A stretch of DNA of 64,000 nucleotides, taken from positions 101,298 to 165,297 of the forward strand of contig NZ_SSBJ01000018.1 in the NCBI RefSeq assembly GCF_004795055.1, read 5' to 3'. The stretch's first letter is position 1, and each line of letters begins with the position of its first letter. The notes below the pieces were generated by a model that made no database searches, was not told the DNA's origin, and worked only from the letters and a program-made list of their open reading frames with translations. Below, one piece after another: positions 39,587-47,760 of this stretch. The stretch comes from Streptomyces sp. A1136 (GTDB lineage: Bacteria > Actinomycetota > Actinomycetes > Streptomycetales > Streptomycetaceae). Both the position numbers and the translations under genes were made by a program.

Positions 39587-39952
39587 ATGCCCGCCGGACG
39601 CGACCTCGACTGGCTCCTGCCGCCCGACGTCGAGCGACTGCGGACGCTGGAGCGCTGGTGCCTGGTGCTGCTGGAGCTGATACGCGGCCGCATCGCCGAG
39701 ATCGAACGCCGGGACCGCGTCACCGAAGCGGCCCGCAACGGGCCGGCCGTCACCCCGTTGAACGAATGGAAGCTGGAGCACCCCATCGGCAGGGGAGGGC
39801 GCATGCTCATCCACACCGCCGACTGCCGCCTCGCCTCGGGCCGGACGCGGCCCACCACCCGCGAGCAGGCACTCGACGCCCTCCGCCAGCCCCAGGTCGA
39901 AACCTGCTCGATCTGCCCCGCCGCCCAAGAGCTCGGCATCACCGACCCCTGA
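39587..39952 (+). CDS. Hypothetical protein, DUF6233 family
   Basis: 121 residues, ATG with AAGGAGG. The order LPPDVERLRTLERWCLVLLE, RGRIAEIERRD, then HTADCRLASGRTRPTTREQA and VETCSICPAAQELG matches the DUF6233 family of Streptomyces plasmids and chromosomal islands as I recall it; the final C-x2-C with the earlier Cys may hold zinc. Role unknown. Confidence 0.75.
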   Translation: MPAGRDLDWLLPPDVERLRTLERWCLVLLELIRGRIAEIERRDRVTEAARNGPAVTPLNEWKLEHPIGRGGRMLIHTADCRLASGRTRPTTREQALDALRQPQVETCSICPAAQELGITDP

Positions 39953-40065
39953 GCCCACCGTCGCGCCCACCGGCCCCCGCCGAGGACAGCCCAGGCCACG
40001 GAGCCGGCATGCCCACCGGCCCCCGCTCCCTCCCAGCAGGCCCCGCCCCCAGGGCCGACCGGCTT

Positions 40066-40191
40066 GCCCAGCCCACCGAACCGGGCTCGCCCACAGCACC
40101 CACAGGCTTGCCCAGGCCGGTGCGCCCAAGGCTTGCCCAAGAGGCAGCCAGGCTTGCCCAGTCTGTAAAACACCAGCTCAAGAGGCTTGCC
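40066..40191. repeat. GGCTTGCCCA repeat cluster 2
   Basis: Six copies on one strand near 40068, 40086 (GGCTCGCCCA), 40105, 40130, 40152 and 40182, spaced 18-30 bases, in DNA without a supported gene (39953-40267). It is the same motif as cluster 1 beside rep1; isolated copies GGGCAAGCCC recur at 40736 and 40889. Direct orientation and regular spacing suggest a protein-loading site such as a partition centromere. Confidence 0.6.
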
Positions 40192-40267
40192 CACAGCCAA
40201 GAGAAGGGATCCGGCGGACACATGAGCCGGGCCCTGATCCGGCGGAACCCCCGGGGGCGGCGAACGG

Positions 40268-40525
40268 TCAGGCGCTGTGCGGATCGTGCAGGATCGTCGC
40301 CCAGCCGGCCACGTCCTGCGGTACCCCGAACCCCATATCGAGGTTGCCGAGGAACCCGGTGGACACACGCATATCCCTCAGCGCCATCTTGTACCGTCCC
40401 GCGAGCACGTCGCCGACCCACACCGGCATGTCCGGCTCCGCCACGCCCTCCTGGACGGGCGCGAAGCTGGTGGCCCGCCCGACGTCGACCACTGCGGGAA
40501 CTGCGGGACGACCGTCGCGACACAC
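40268..40525 (-). CDS. Hypothetical protein (85 aa), possibly truncated
   Basis: Reads GTG-initiated with GGGAGGT 11 bases upstream. The second half looks like genuine protein (DVLAGRYKMALRDMRVSTGF and LGNLDMGFGVPQDVAGWATI) whereas the first ~25 residues are less convincing, so it may be the 3' end of a larger decayed gene. Lies between repeat cluster 2 and short debris at 40606-40701 (a 31-residue Cys-x2-Cys fragment). Family not recognised. Confidence 0.45.
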   Translation of the reverse strand: MCRDGRPAVPAVVDVGRATSFAPVQEGVAEPDMPVWVGDVLAGRYKMALRDMRVSTGFLGNLDMGFGVPQDVAGWATILHDPHSA

Positions 40526-40701
40526 TTGGACCGCGGACCTCCCGACCTACCCCAGCAGCAGGACCTCCGCGCCGCTCCCCGCAACCTGTCCCAATCGGGG
40601 GCTGGATGATCGCCTCGCTCGGCCTCTCCTGTCCGGACTGCTACGACGTGATGTCCGGCGAGCCCGGCCGCCACGACCTTCGCTACCACCGTCAGCGGTA
40701 G

Positions 40702-41150
40702 CCAGGAGACGGCCTCTCCGGCGCTCTGCGGAGGTGGGCAAGCCCATGCCGGCGCGGCCCCGCGACAGTTGCACCGGAAGGGGGCTGGAGGGTTGCTTGC
40801 AGAGGTGCACTAGGAGTTGCACCGGAGGTGTGACCGGGAGTGGGACCCCCACTTTTTCGATCTTGAGCATCGTGCCTGGTCAGGCCCCGTGGGCAAGCCC
40901 CCTCGCCACGACGACACCTCTTTCTCCGCGATAGCCGGAGGAAGAGGCCTGCTTCTTCTCAGGGCCGGGCCGGCCTTCACCAGCCCAGTCCAGCCCAGCT
41001 CAGCCCAGGCCAGCTCGGACCGGTCCCCACGGCCCGGTCCGCACCTCGGCCCCGCTCCCTGCTCCCCGCGCCGGATCCGGCGGCGCCCGCTGCGCGGCCC
41101 CGGCCCGGACACCGCGTGCGCCCGCGCTCGAAGGCTGCGCCCGGACATGC
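40702..41150. other. Non-coding stretch with isolated repeats
   Basis: About 450 bases without a supported gene. It holds two GGGCAAGCCC copies (40736, 40889) and a short run of CCAGCCCAG-like direct repeats at 40981-41015. Confidence 0.4.
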
Positions 41151-41152
41151 CG

Positions 41153-41183
41153 AAGCGGCCCCGCCGGGAAGGCGAGGCCGCTT
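41153..41183 (-). terminator. Hairpin terminator for the minus-strand gene
   Basis: 13-bp stem AAGCGGCCCCGCC/GGCGAGGCCGCTT with one G-U pair, directly downstream of the gene ending at 41198. Confidence 0.65.
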
Positions 41184-41197
41184 GGCGTGGAGCTGAT

Positions 41198-41398
41198 TCA
41201 GTGCATCTCCCAGTCGACGCAGCGGCGCTGGGGGAGCGGCGGCTCGACGCCGAGGCGCAGCGCCAGCCGGACCGCCGCGCGGTCCCGCTTGTGTGCCGCC
41301 TGCTGGTGAGGCTTCCTGCTCCCGTCCTTCAGGTGGGAGATCCAGGGCCGCTCCTGGAGCTGCAGGTGCGCGGGGCGGTCGTGGAAGGTACGGGCCAT
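41198..41398 (-). CDS. Small basic protein (66 aa) under leader family copy 3
   Basis: ATG at 41398 with GCGAGGAG upstream, downstream of a full leader element on the minus strand. The product is basic and His/Gln-rich (MARTFHDRPAHLQLQERPWI, HQQAAHKRDRAAVRLALRLG), ending CVDWEMH. It is the only minus-strand gene of the leader regulon and sits at its left edge, divergent from the rest. No family recognised. Confidence 0.6.
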   Translation of the reverse strand: MARTFHDRPAHLQLQERPWISHLKDGSRKPHQQAAHKRDRAAVRLALRLGVEPPLPQRRCVDWEMH

Positions 41399-41446
41399 CT
41401 CGGGGCTCCTCGCTGTGGATTTGTAGCGGTGCGTGTTTCGCGGTCG

Positions 41447-41500
41447 CTGACCGGCTGCCACCGCCGATCAACTGAGACAACCATAATCCCTACTCATCAC
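41447..41500 (-). promoter_or_regulatory. Leader family copy 3 (minus strand)
   Basis: On the minus strand GTGATGAG (41500-41493), N7, TATGGT (41485-41480), TTGTCTC, then GATCGGC-GGTGGCA-GCCGGTC with one U-G pair. Divergent from copy 4 only 100 bases away. Confidence 0.8.
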
Positions 41501-41607
41501 TTCCGTCAAGCGGGAGCGTGCGCTGAGTTGCCGCGCGTCGCGATGTGGCGGCCGGACGGGTGAATGCGAAATCGGGTCGAAAAAAAGGCCGTTCCGGCTT
41601 CCCCGAA

Positions 41608-41658
41608 GTGATGAGTGTGAGTTATAGTTGTCTTGTTGGTCGGGAGTGGCACCCGGCC
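41608..41658 (+). promoter_or_regulatory. Leader family copy 4
   Basis: GTGATGAG at 41608, TATAGT at 41623-41628, TTGTCTTG, hairpin GGTCGGG-AGTGGCA-CCCGGCC (41638-41658) followed by CCGAACTCACAA and AGGGAG. Confidence 0.85.
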
Positions 41659-41695
41659 AACACCCCCCGAACTCACAAGCTCCAGGGAGAAACCC

Positions 41696-42094
41696 GTGTC
41701 GAACTCCATGAAGATCACCGCCGGTCAGACCACCACCCGCACCCTGACCGACCTGATCCGCGCCATGGACGGCCAGCGCGCCACGACCATCACCTACGTC
41801 GACAGCAAGGGCGACGAGTCGGTGCGCACCATCGAGATCCACAACATCCTCACCACCAGCAAGGGCGGCATCATCGTCCGCGCGATGTGCCGCACCCGGG
41901 GCGAGATGCGCACCTTCACCCTGGAGCAGATCAAGGCGTACACCGTCCACCGCATCCGCTTCGTCCTCGCCGTCCCGGAGGAGAACGCGGCGGACGTGAC
42001 CCCCCTCGCCCACTTCGTCTTCACCGCGCAGCAGATGGTCGACCTGGAGCTGGAGCGCGACTACCCGGCGCCCAAGCTCAAGCTCGCCGCATAG
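41696..42094 (+). CDS. WYL-like domain protein (132 aa)
   Basis: GTG after CAGGGAGAAACCC. The core RATTITYVDSKGDESVRTIE, IHNILTTSKGGIIVRAMC and GEMRTFTLEQIKAYTV resembles a stand-alone WYL ligand-sensing barrel, which in other proteins binds nucleic acid or nucleotide ligands and often regulates defence genes. No HTH is attached. Right under leader copy 4; a hairpin follows. Confidence 0.6.
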   Translation: MSNSMKITAGQTTTRTLTDLIRAMDGQRATTITYVDSKGDESVRTIEIHNILTTSKGGIIVRAMCRTRGEMRTFTLEQIKAYTVHRIRFVLAVPEENAADVTPLAHFVFTAQQMVDLELERDYPAPKLKLAA

Positions 42095-42100
42095 GCGAGC

Positions 42101-42124
42101 GGGCCCGCCCCGCCGGGCGGGCCC
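42101..42124. terminator. Hairpin terminator
   Basis: GGGCCCGCCC-CGCC-GGGCGGGCCC, perfect 10-bp stem. Confidence 0.75.
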
Positions 42125-42191
42125 CAGTCACCGCACCCACCGCCGGGGGCCGCACCCGCCCCCGGCCACCCGCTCGCTGAAGGAACCGAGG

Positions 42192-42332
42192 ATGAGCAAC
42201 GCACAGCCTGAGACGACCGACTGCCCCGGATGGGGCGAGCCGTGCGGCAACGAGACCGCCGGAAGCGCCGATCTCTGCCCCGACTGCTTCACCGCGCGCC
42301 TGAACGCGCAATCCCCCCGGATCCCCCTCTAG
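42192..42332 (+). CDS. Small zinc-ribbon protein (46 aa)
   Basis: ATG after GAAGGAACCGAGG; 47 codons to TAG. Product MSNAQPETTDCPGWGEPCGN, then ADLCPDCFTARLNAQ: two Cys pairs spaced like a ribbon. Downstream of the WYL-like gene's hairpin, so expression may depend on read-through. Confidence 0.55.
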   Translation: MSNAQPETTDCPGWGEPCGNETAGSADLCPDCFTARLNAQSPRIPL

Positions 42333-42467
42333 CCCCTGGCTGCGCCGGGCGGACGGAACCGCCCCGCCCGCCCGGCCCCGACACCGGCAGCTCTCCCGCT
42401 GCGCCACATGCCACGCCCGCCCCGCCCTGCCCGGGGCGATCCACCCTCTCCCGACCCTGGAGGCCAC

Positions 42468-42989
42468 GTGCCCGATGCCGACTCCTACGACTGGCGAACC
42501 GCCCCTTGCCCTGAGTGCGCGGATCCCGTCGCCCTCCTCGTGCCCGGTGACAGCGACCGCGCCGACATCCTGCTGTGCACCCGCTGCCCCATGCACGACC
42601 GCCTCCCGTACCGCGACCCTGCCGACATCCGCGCGCACCTTCCGTTCGGGGTCGTGCTCGCCATGCGCGGCGGAGCGCTGCGCATCGGCATCCCCGCCGC
42701 GCCGCGCGGCCTCACCGCGTACACGCGCACGGTCGTGGCGCTGGCCACGGAACACGGGCTCCTCCCCGTGTGGCGACCCTCCACCCGGCGCCATCACGTG
42801 ACCCTGGCCGCGCCCGGCCCCGAGGGCGCCTGGGGGTGGATGGAGGTGGGCACTCGCTCCGGGAAGATCCTGCGCGCCACCATCTACCCGCACGGGCGCA
42901 GTGCGCCCGGGGAGCGTGCCACCGGGCCGCGCGACGTCCGCCGGTTGGTCGCCCGTCTCTCCGGCCCAGGCTCGTCGCGCAGCGACTGA
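42468..42989 (+). CDS. Hypothetical protein with N-terminal zinc pair (173 aa)
   Basis: GTG with CCTGGAGGCCAC. Residues ~13-40 contain CPECADPVALLVPGDSDRAD and LLCTRCPMHDR (Cys-x2-Cys twice); the rest is beta-rich (VVLAMRGGALRIGIPAAPRG, WGWMEVGTRSGKILRATIYP). Plausibly a nucleic-acid-contacting protein; no family assigned. Confidence 0.6.
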   Translation: MPDADSYDWRTAPCPECADPVALLVPGDSDRADILLCTRCPMHDRLPYRDPADIRAHLPFGVVLAMRGGALRIGIPAAPRGLTAYTRTVVALATEHGLLPVWRPSTRRHHVTLAAPGPEGAWGWMEVGTRSGKILRATIYPHGRSAPGERATGPRDVRRLVARLSGPGSSRSD

Positions 42990-43140
42990 GCGGGAAGCGG
43001 AGAAGGCGCCCCGCTGACCCTCCCGGCCGGCGGCGGCGCCGCCGCCGGTTCCGGCCGGGCTCGGTGCCGGCGGCCGCAGTCCTCCTCGACCCAGGAATCT
43101 GACGAACAGTCAGAGTGGGGAAGGGGTGGGGGTTGCGGAA

Positions 43141-43206
43141 GTGATGAGAAGCGGTTATTGTTTTCTCGTCGGGACGGAGAGTCCCGGGGCGACAGTGGCA
43201 GCCGCA
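43141..43206 (+). promoter_or_regulatory. Leader family copy 5 (divergent hairpin)
   Basis: GTGATGAG at 43141, TATTGT at 43156-43161, TTTCTCGTC; then an extra hairpin CGGGAC-GGAGA-GTCCCG, then a weak GCGAC-AGTGGCA-GCCGC. Ends with ACCGAAATCCGCACC and AAGGAG. Confidence 0.7.
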
Positions 43207-43237
43207 CACCGAAATCCGCACCACCCAAGGAGAGTCC

Positions 43238-43813
43238 GTGAACACCTCCCGCGCCGCGTACGCCGTCCTCGACATCGCCCGCCGCCTGTACCCCGAGGCC
43301 ACGACCGTGGACGTCTACAACTACGGCGGGACCACGCGCCTGGACGTGTTCAAGGCCGACACCGAGCAGGACCGGACGCTCCCGGGCTTCACCGTCCGCT
43401 CCGTCTGTGCGGCCCTGGACGCCGCCGCCGGAACCTACGCGGCCCTGGCCTTCGGCCCCCGCTCCACCTGGCCCAAGCACTTCACCATCACCCACACCGG
43501 GCCCCTCGACGTCGCCGACGCTGACCGGACCGCCGGGGACCACGTCTTCAATGGCCGCGTCTGGACCGGCATCGGCGAACAGGCCATCCAGGCGGCTCAC
43601 TACGTACTCGCCTACCGGCGAGACATGAGCCGCTCCGAGACCCTGCGCATGGTCCTGCAGTTTCAGTACGACACGGCGGTCAGGAACCTGGAGCTGGCCA
43701 CCCGCGCCCCGAAGGGCTACCCCCACTTCTTCGCCCTTGCCCGCTCCATCGTCAAGCACAACCCCGTGAGCCCCGTCGCCGCGTGGGTCGCGGCTGGCGC
43801 CGTCACCCGGTAG
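43238..43813 (+). CDS. Hypothetical protein (191 aa)
   Basis: GTG after CAAGGAGAGTCC, under leader copy 5. Reads as globular alpha/beta (AAYAVLDIARRLYPEATTVD, TTRLDVFKADTEQDRTLPGF) with a helical second half (HYVLAYRRDMSRSETLRMVL, LQFQYDTAVRNLELATRAPK). Terminator follows. No family recognised. Confidence 0.6.
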   Translation: MNTSRAAYAVLDIARRLYPEATTVDVYNYGGTTRLDVFKADTEQDRTLPGFTVRSVCAALDAAAGTYAALAFGPRSTWPKHFTITHTGPLDVADADRTAGDHVFNGRVWTGIGEQAIQAAHYVLAYRRDMSRSETLRMVLQFQYDTAVRNLELATRAPKGYPHFFALARSIVKHNPVSPVAAWVAAGAVTR

Positions 43814-43825
43814 GTGACACCTCCG

Positions 43826-43850
43826 GCCCGGGCCCCACGCGGGCCCGGGC
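43826..43850. terminator. Hairpin terminator
   Basis: GCCCGGGCCC-CACGC-GGGCCCGGGC, perfect 10-bp stem. Confidence 0.75.
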
Positions 43851-44041
43851 TCCTCCCTGCGGTCAGGCCCTTCCAGGGGCCCCGGTCTGCGGCGCCTCCT
43901 GGCGGATGGGCCTGGGGGACTGACCCCCGGCCGTGTCCCGCCCCGGTGACGCGGGGCGGGACCAGCCTGACTACGGCGAACCGTCGGGAGCGCCGCGCCG
44001 ACGAGCGCCGCGCGGCCGACGAGACACATCAGAGACGCCCC

Positions 44042-44060
44042 CGCGGCAGTGGCAGCCGCG
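44042..44060 (+). promoter_or_regulatory. Promoterless leader hairpin (copy 6)
   Basis: CGCGGC-AGTGGCA-GCCGCG followed by CCCCGAACACGCACCCC and GAGGAG, immediately before the PP-loop gene. No GTGATGAG or TATAGT precedes it, so the hairpin is retained without the promoter. Confidence 0.7.
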
Positions 44061-44093
44061 CACCCCGAACACGCACCCCGCCCGAGGAGACCC

Positions 44094-45632
44094 ATGCCCC
44101 TGCCTGCCCGTACCCGGACGGCCGTCCACGCCGCCCGGCTGGCACGCCCCGCCGTCCGACGTAAGCGCCCGACCGTCCTCACCTGGGGTCTAGGTGCGGA
44201 TTCGACGGCCGAGATCCTCATGTTCCTCAACGACCCCGTCGCCCACGGCCTGGAGCCGGACATGTCCGACCTCGTGATCGTGCACGCCGTGACGGGCGAC
44301 GAGTTCAGCGATTCCCTGTCCTTCGCCGACCGCCTGGTCCTGCCGCTCCTGCGCGCATGGCGGGTCCGCCTGGTCCAGGTCTGCCGCGGCGGCCCGCGCG
44401 ACGCCGACGGCGTCCTGGTCCTCGACGACTCCCGCGCGCCCCGCCGCATCCACGCGGCCGGCCCCTGGCGCCTGTCCGACGAGCTGCGCACCGCCGGCAC
44501 CGTCCCGATGCTCGCCTCCGGCCAGCGACGCTGCAGCATTCGTTTTAAGGGCTGGGTACTGGATACCTGGGCCGCCCACGAGTTCGGCACCGAGACCTTC
44601 CGCCGAGTGATCGGCTACCACGCCGACGAGACCGGCCGCGCGCTGAAGGACTCCGCCATCCAGGACGAGCTCAACACCGCGGCCGGCCGGATCATCTGCG
44701 AGCCGGACTACCCCCTGATCCGCGCGGGCATGGCCAGGGCCGCCGTCGAGCGGTACGTCCTCGACAACCTCGGCGAAATGATCTTGAAGAGCCACTGCAC
44801 CATGTGTCCCTTCACCGGGGTCTGCTCCTCCCGCGACCTCTACGAGGAGCGGCTGCGCGCCCACCCGGCCGAAGCCGCGCGGGTCCTGCGCATGGAGTAC
44901 ATCTCGCTCGCCCTGAACGAGCGCATGTCCCTCTACGGACCCTCCGGATCCCTCCATCAGCGCCTGGCCGAGGACGGCCGCAACCGGCCCGTCCTGGACG
45001 CCTTCCAGGCCGACCTGGAGCAGACCCCGTACGCGGTGTACGAGGTGCGCCGCATCACCGGCCTGGGCCGCACGAAGGACTGTCGGCGCTGGCATGGCAA
45101 GGACTGCACGGAGCCGAAGTGGTGGTGCACCCAGCAGCGCAAGCCTCGCTGCCGTCGCGTCCACGTGATTGTCGACCAGGACGGGGCGCCGGTGGACGCC
45201 GAACCGCACTGCCTCGGCGACGACAAGCGGTGCCGCGGCGCGCAGCAGAAAGGGCCGACCTGGCGATCGGTGCGCACCGTGTACGAGGCACCCCGGGAGC
45301 GGGCCGAGGGATTCGTCACCCGGTTCGCCGAGCGATACCCCGAGCGCGCCCGCTTGGTCGCCGGGGAGACCTCCGGGATCCGGCGCGCCCACTACCTGCC
45401 CGAATCCGAAGGCCTGCCGCACGCCGAAGCGTTCATCGTGGCGGCCCCCGCGGGCGTCGCCGACAAGCAGCGCCCGGGGTTCGAGGAGCGCTGGACGGAG
45501 CACACCGGCGCCAGGCCGGTCTTCCGGCCGCTGCGCGATCTGCCCAAACCGGCGCCGCGTCGGCGGTCGGCCGGCGGCCCGGCGCCGCTGCACCGGGCGA
45601 AGGCCGCCGGGAACGTGGCCCTGACCGCGTGA
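44094..45632 (+). CDS. PP-loop ATPase, PAPS-reductase-like (512 aa)
   Basis: ATG after CGAGGAGACCC. PP-loop VLTWGLGADSTAEILMFL at residues ~28-45 (GADST in place of SGGxDS). A mid-protein helix set GYHADETGRALKDSA and a cysteine cluster SHCTMCPFTGVCSSRD near residue 240 may hold an Fe-S cluster or zinc. The C-terminal third is unusual, with many Cys (DCRRWHGKDCTEPKWWC, RGAQQKG). Enzymes of this superfamily adenylate or thiolate substrates, including DndC in DNA phosphorothioation. A second PP-loop gene lies at 50460. Confidence 0.75.
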   Translation: MPLPARTRTAVHAARLARPAVRRKRPTVLTWGLGADSTAEILMFLNDPVAHGLEPDMSDLVIVHAVTGDEFSDSLSFADRLVLPLLRAWRVRLVQVCRGGPRDADGVLVLDDSRAPRRIHAAGPWRLSDELRTAGTVPMLASGQRRCSIRFKGWVLDTWAAHEFGTETFRRVIGYHADETGRALKDSAIQDELNTAAGRIICEPDYPLIRAGMARAAVERYVLDNLGEMILKSHCTMCPFTGVCSSRDLYEERLRAHPAEAARVLRMEYISLALNERMSLYGPSGSLHQRLAEDGRNRPVLDAFQADLEQTPYAVYEVRRITGLGRTKDCRRWHGKDCTEPKWWCTQQRKPRCRRVHVIVDQDGAPVDAEPHCLGDDKRCRGAQQKGPTWRSVRTVYEAPRERAEGFVTRFAERYPERARLVAGETSGIRRAHYLPESEGLPHAEAFIVAAPAGVADKQRPGFEERWTEHTGARPVFRPLRDLPKPAPRRRSAGGPAPLHRAKAAGNVALTA

Positions 45633-45648
45633 CCACACTCCTTGCGAA

Positions 45649-45699
45649 GTGACAAATCGTGTGTATAGTTGTCTCGCGGGTCGGCGGTGGCAGCCGACC
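45649..45699 (+). promoter_or_regulatory. Leader family copy 7
   Basis: GTGACAAA at 45649, TATAGT at 45664-45669, TTGTCTCG, hairpin GGTCGGC-GGTGGCA-GCCGACC (45679-45699). TTGCGA lies at the -35 distance, shared with copies 8 and 10. Confidence 0.82.
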
Positions 45700-45729
45700 T
45701 CCCGGAACCACGCAACTCGGAGGCACTTC

Positions 45730-46446
45730 ATGAGCACGCAGACCCTCAGCACCTCCCGACTCGACGCCGTCATGACCGAGGGGACCGGACACGGCTTCGC
45801 TCGAATCCGCCTCGCCGACGGCCACGCGATCACCCTCAAGGTGCAGCCCGGCGCCCCCGCCGCGGAGGAGGTCCTTCTCTCCCCCGGTCTCACCGCTCCC
45901 GACACCGAGGCCTGGGAGAACGAGGACTCCTGGGAGGACTGGCTGACCGGCGGCACCCTCGGCAACGAAAGCGGCATGTTCCTGGACGTGCCCACCGACG
46001 CGCTCCGCGACCTGATCGCCCAGCACGGCGGCGAGCACGAGGACCAGGACGGCCAGGACCCCGCGCCGCGCACCGAGGCCGACGCCGCCGAGCAGGCCAC
46101 GCAGGACCCGCTGGCCGAGATCGCCGAGTTGCACGGGGCGTTCGAGCACGGCTACGGCGCCGACGACATCCGCAACGTCTTCGGGCGGATCTACGACGCC
46201 GGCGGACCGTACCTGGTCTGCGTGTGGGACATCGCCGACGAGTACGGGTTCGGCGGCAACTCCGAGTTCTACGCCGAGGACGAGGATGGCAGCCTCTTCG
46301 AGGTCCAGCCGGACATCCACCTCTGGCTCGCTGGCGAGCAGGAGACCCCTGGCCCGGTCCACACCTGGATCTGTGCGCGCGTCCGCGAAGTGGTCGATTT
46401 CCCCGCCACCGACGACCGCCACAACTACGCCCGGACCGAGCGCTGA
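45730..46446 (+). CDS. Hypothetical acidic protein (238 aa)
   Basis: ATG after ACTCGGAGGCACTTC, under leader copy 7. Strongly acidic and rich in Trp/Glu (TEAWENEDSWEDWLTGGTLG, EHEDQDGQDPAPRTEAD), with a globular C-terminal half (FGRIYDAGGPYLVCVWDIAD, EVQPDIHLWLAGEQE). Overall charge recalls DNA-mimic or anti-defence proteins, but that is only an impression. Strong terminator follows. Confidence 0.6.
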   Translation: MSTQTLSTSRLDAVMTEGTGHGFARIRLADGHAITLKVQPGAPAAEEVLLSPGLTAPDTEAWENEDSWEDWLTGGTLGNESGMFLDVPTDALRDLIAQHGGEHEDQDGQDPAPRTEADAAEQATQDPLAEIAELHGAFEHGYGADDIRNVFGRIYDAGGPYLVCVWDIADEYGFGGNSEFYAEDEDGSLFEVQPDIHLWLAGEQETPGPVHTWICARVREVVDFPATDDRHNYARTER

Positions 46447-46453
46447 CCTACGG

Positions 46454-46494
46454 CGCGCACGGCAGGGGCGGGTACCCGTCCCCTGCCGTGCGCG
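46454..46494. terminator. Strong hairpin terminator
   Basis: CGCGCACGGCAGGGGCGGG pairs with CGTCCCCTGCCGTGCGCG around TACC, one G-U/bulge. Confidence 0.8.
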
Positions 46495-46528
46495 GACCTG
46501 CCGAACTCTCAGCATCGAAGGGATCCGC

Positions 46529-47155
46529 ATGAACGAGACCCGTAGCGCGGCCGGCCAGCGGGCGGCCGAGCGGCACATCACGGTCATCCGCCGTCCGCAG
46601 CGCATCCTCACGTCGGAGGAGCGCGAGATCGTACGGGGGATCTCCAACCTGAACTTCCAGGGCGCCCTGATCATGGGCATCGTGGACCCGGTCCCCAACC
46701 CGTCGCCGATGGACGAGACCGAGGGCGCCTGGGTGCGCGAGCAGGTGTGGCCCGCCTACCTCCAGGAGATCGAGCGCAAGTACCCCTTCGGTTTCGCCCG
46801 ATGGGCCACGTGCGAGCGGGGCACCTGCTGGAACTGCTGGGCCGGCCGCTGCGACCTGTGCGTCCACCGGCAGGAAGGTGGCCCGCACGTGGACGACAAC
46901 ACCGACTGGGTGCGAGACGGGCGCGGCCGGTGCGTCGCCAAGCTGATCCTGCGGCCCGGCGGCGAGCCGTGCGTCTGGTGGTGCCGGTGCGCGTGCCCGA
47001 AAAGCGACACGCCCCCGGCGGAGCTCCCGGTTGTGGCCGAGGGCGGGTGCGCACCGGGGGAGGCTGCCGCACCGCCACGTGAAGCCGCGCCGGGGGGCCG
47101 CCGGGGTGGGGGCCGTCGTGCGGCTGACGACGGAGCGCAGTACGTCCTCTTCTGA
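46529..47155 (+). CDS. Cys-rich protein, DUF6248-like (208 aa)
   Basis: ATG after GAAGGGATCCGC. Centre: WPAYLQEIERKYPFGFARWA, then CERGTCWNCWAGRCDLCVHR and further CVWWCRCACPKS, eight or more Cys that should bind metal. The pattern is close to what I recall of DUF6248 in Streptomyces. The last ~45 residues are Gly/Arg/Ala-rich. No leader element of its own; lies between a terminator and leader copy 8. Confidence 0.65.
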   Translation: MNETRSAAGQRAAERHITVIRRPQRILTSEEREIVRGISNLNFQGALIMGIVDPVPNPSPMDETEGAWVREQVWPAYLQEIERKYPFGFARWATCERGTCWNCWAGRCDLCVHRQEGGPHVDDNTDWVRDGRGRCVAKLILRPGGEPCVWWCRCACPKSDTPPAELPVVAEGGCAPGEAAAPPREAAPGGRRGGGRRAADDGAQYVLF

Positions 47156-47194
47156 CGGCGAGCCGCGCGGCGTGGGCCGGGCACCCTTGCGAAG

Positions 47195-47242
47195 GTGATG
47201 AGTGATAGGTATAGTTTTCTTGTCGGCGGGGATTCCCCCGCC
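47195..47242 (+). promoter_or_regulatory. Leader family copy 8 (variant hairpin)
   Basis: GTGATGAG at 47195, TATAGT at 47210-47215, TTTTCTTGTC, then GGCGGGG-ATT-CCCCCGCC. The hairpin keeps its place but has lost the GTGGCA loop, like copy 1. Confidence 0.75.
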
Positions 47243-47270
47243 TCCCCCACCCCTCTCCAAAGGAGTCCAC

Positions 47271-47657
47271 ATGACCGTCGCCATCGCCTCCGCCACCCAG
47301 ACCGTTCTGGAGCCGGGCACGGTCGTGCGCACCCCCCGCTACGACGAGGGCAAGAACACCGGCGTCCGCCGGGCCATCGTCCTCGGCCTCTGGAACGAGG
47401 AGGAGCCGAAGGGCGGGTACAAGGTGTGGTTCTACACGCTCGGAGCGCCTTCCTTTGCGCCGAGGACCCTCGGCATGGCCTTCGCCAACGAGCCCATCGT
47501 GGTGAGCACGGTCGAGGAGATGTCGGAGCGCACCCTGCTCCGGCTCTACGTCCAGCTCCGGGACTACAACCTCCGGAGCCTCGCTGGGTACGGCGCCGTC
47601 GAGCACCGGATCCGGAAGGCGGGTTCGCGGCTCCGCGCGATCCGCCTGGGCCAGTAG
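47271..47657 (+). CDS. Hypothetical protein (128 aa)
   Basis: ATG after AAAGGAGTCCAC, under leader copy 8. Beta-rich start (VLEPGTVVRTPRYDEGKNTG, RRAIVLGLWNEEEPKGGYKV) and helical basic end (EHRIRKAGSRLRAIRLGQ). No family recognised. A hairpin and then a promoterless GTGGCA element follow. Confidence 0.6.
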   Translation: MTVAIASATQTVLEPGTVVRTPRYDEGKNTGVRRAIVLGLWNEEEPKGGYKVWFYTLGAPSFAPRTLGMAFANEPIVVSTVEEMSERTLLRLYVQLRDYNLRSLAGYGAVEHRIRKAGSRLRAIRLGQ

Positions 47658-47664
47658 GCCCGAT

Positions 47665-47691
47665 GCCGGGGGCGGCGCCACCGCCCCCGGC
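47665..47691. terminator. Hairpin terminator
   Basis: GCCGGGGGCGG-CGCCA-CCGCCCCCGGC, perfect 11-bp stem. Confidence 0.75.
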
Positions 47692-47701
47692 CCAGCCCGC
47701 T

Positions 47702-47722
47702 GGTCGGCCGTGGCAGCCGACC
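47702..47722 (+). promoter_or_regulatory. Promoterless leader hairpin (copy 9)
   Basis: GGTCGGC-CGTGGCA-GCCGACC followed by GCACCGACAACACACCCC and AAGGAG, 10 bases after a terminator-like hairpin, with no promoter motif. Loop position 1 is C here. Confidence 0.72.
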
Positions 47723-47760
47723 GGCACCGACAACACACCCCACACCCAAGGAGTCCCGTC

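Noticed and set aside
40606..40701. A 31-codon frame with CPDC
   Set aside because: Too short, without a ribosome binding site; treated as debris next to the 40268 gene.
40981..41015. CCAGCCCAG-type short direct repeats as a possible CRISPR or satellite
   Set aside because: Too short and irregular, no spacers, and no cas genes; no CRISPR array is present anywhere in the window.
41608..41628. Reading the leader promoter as a sigma-54 (-24/-12) promoter
   Set aside because: The conserved bases do not fit TGGCAC-N5-TTGCA and streptomycetes lack sigma-54.
43851..44041. A small basic protein frame (text like NRRERRADERRAADETHQRR) before the first PP-loop gene
   Set aside because: No start codon with a ribosome binding site and no stop before the next gene in that frame; not enough to call.
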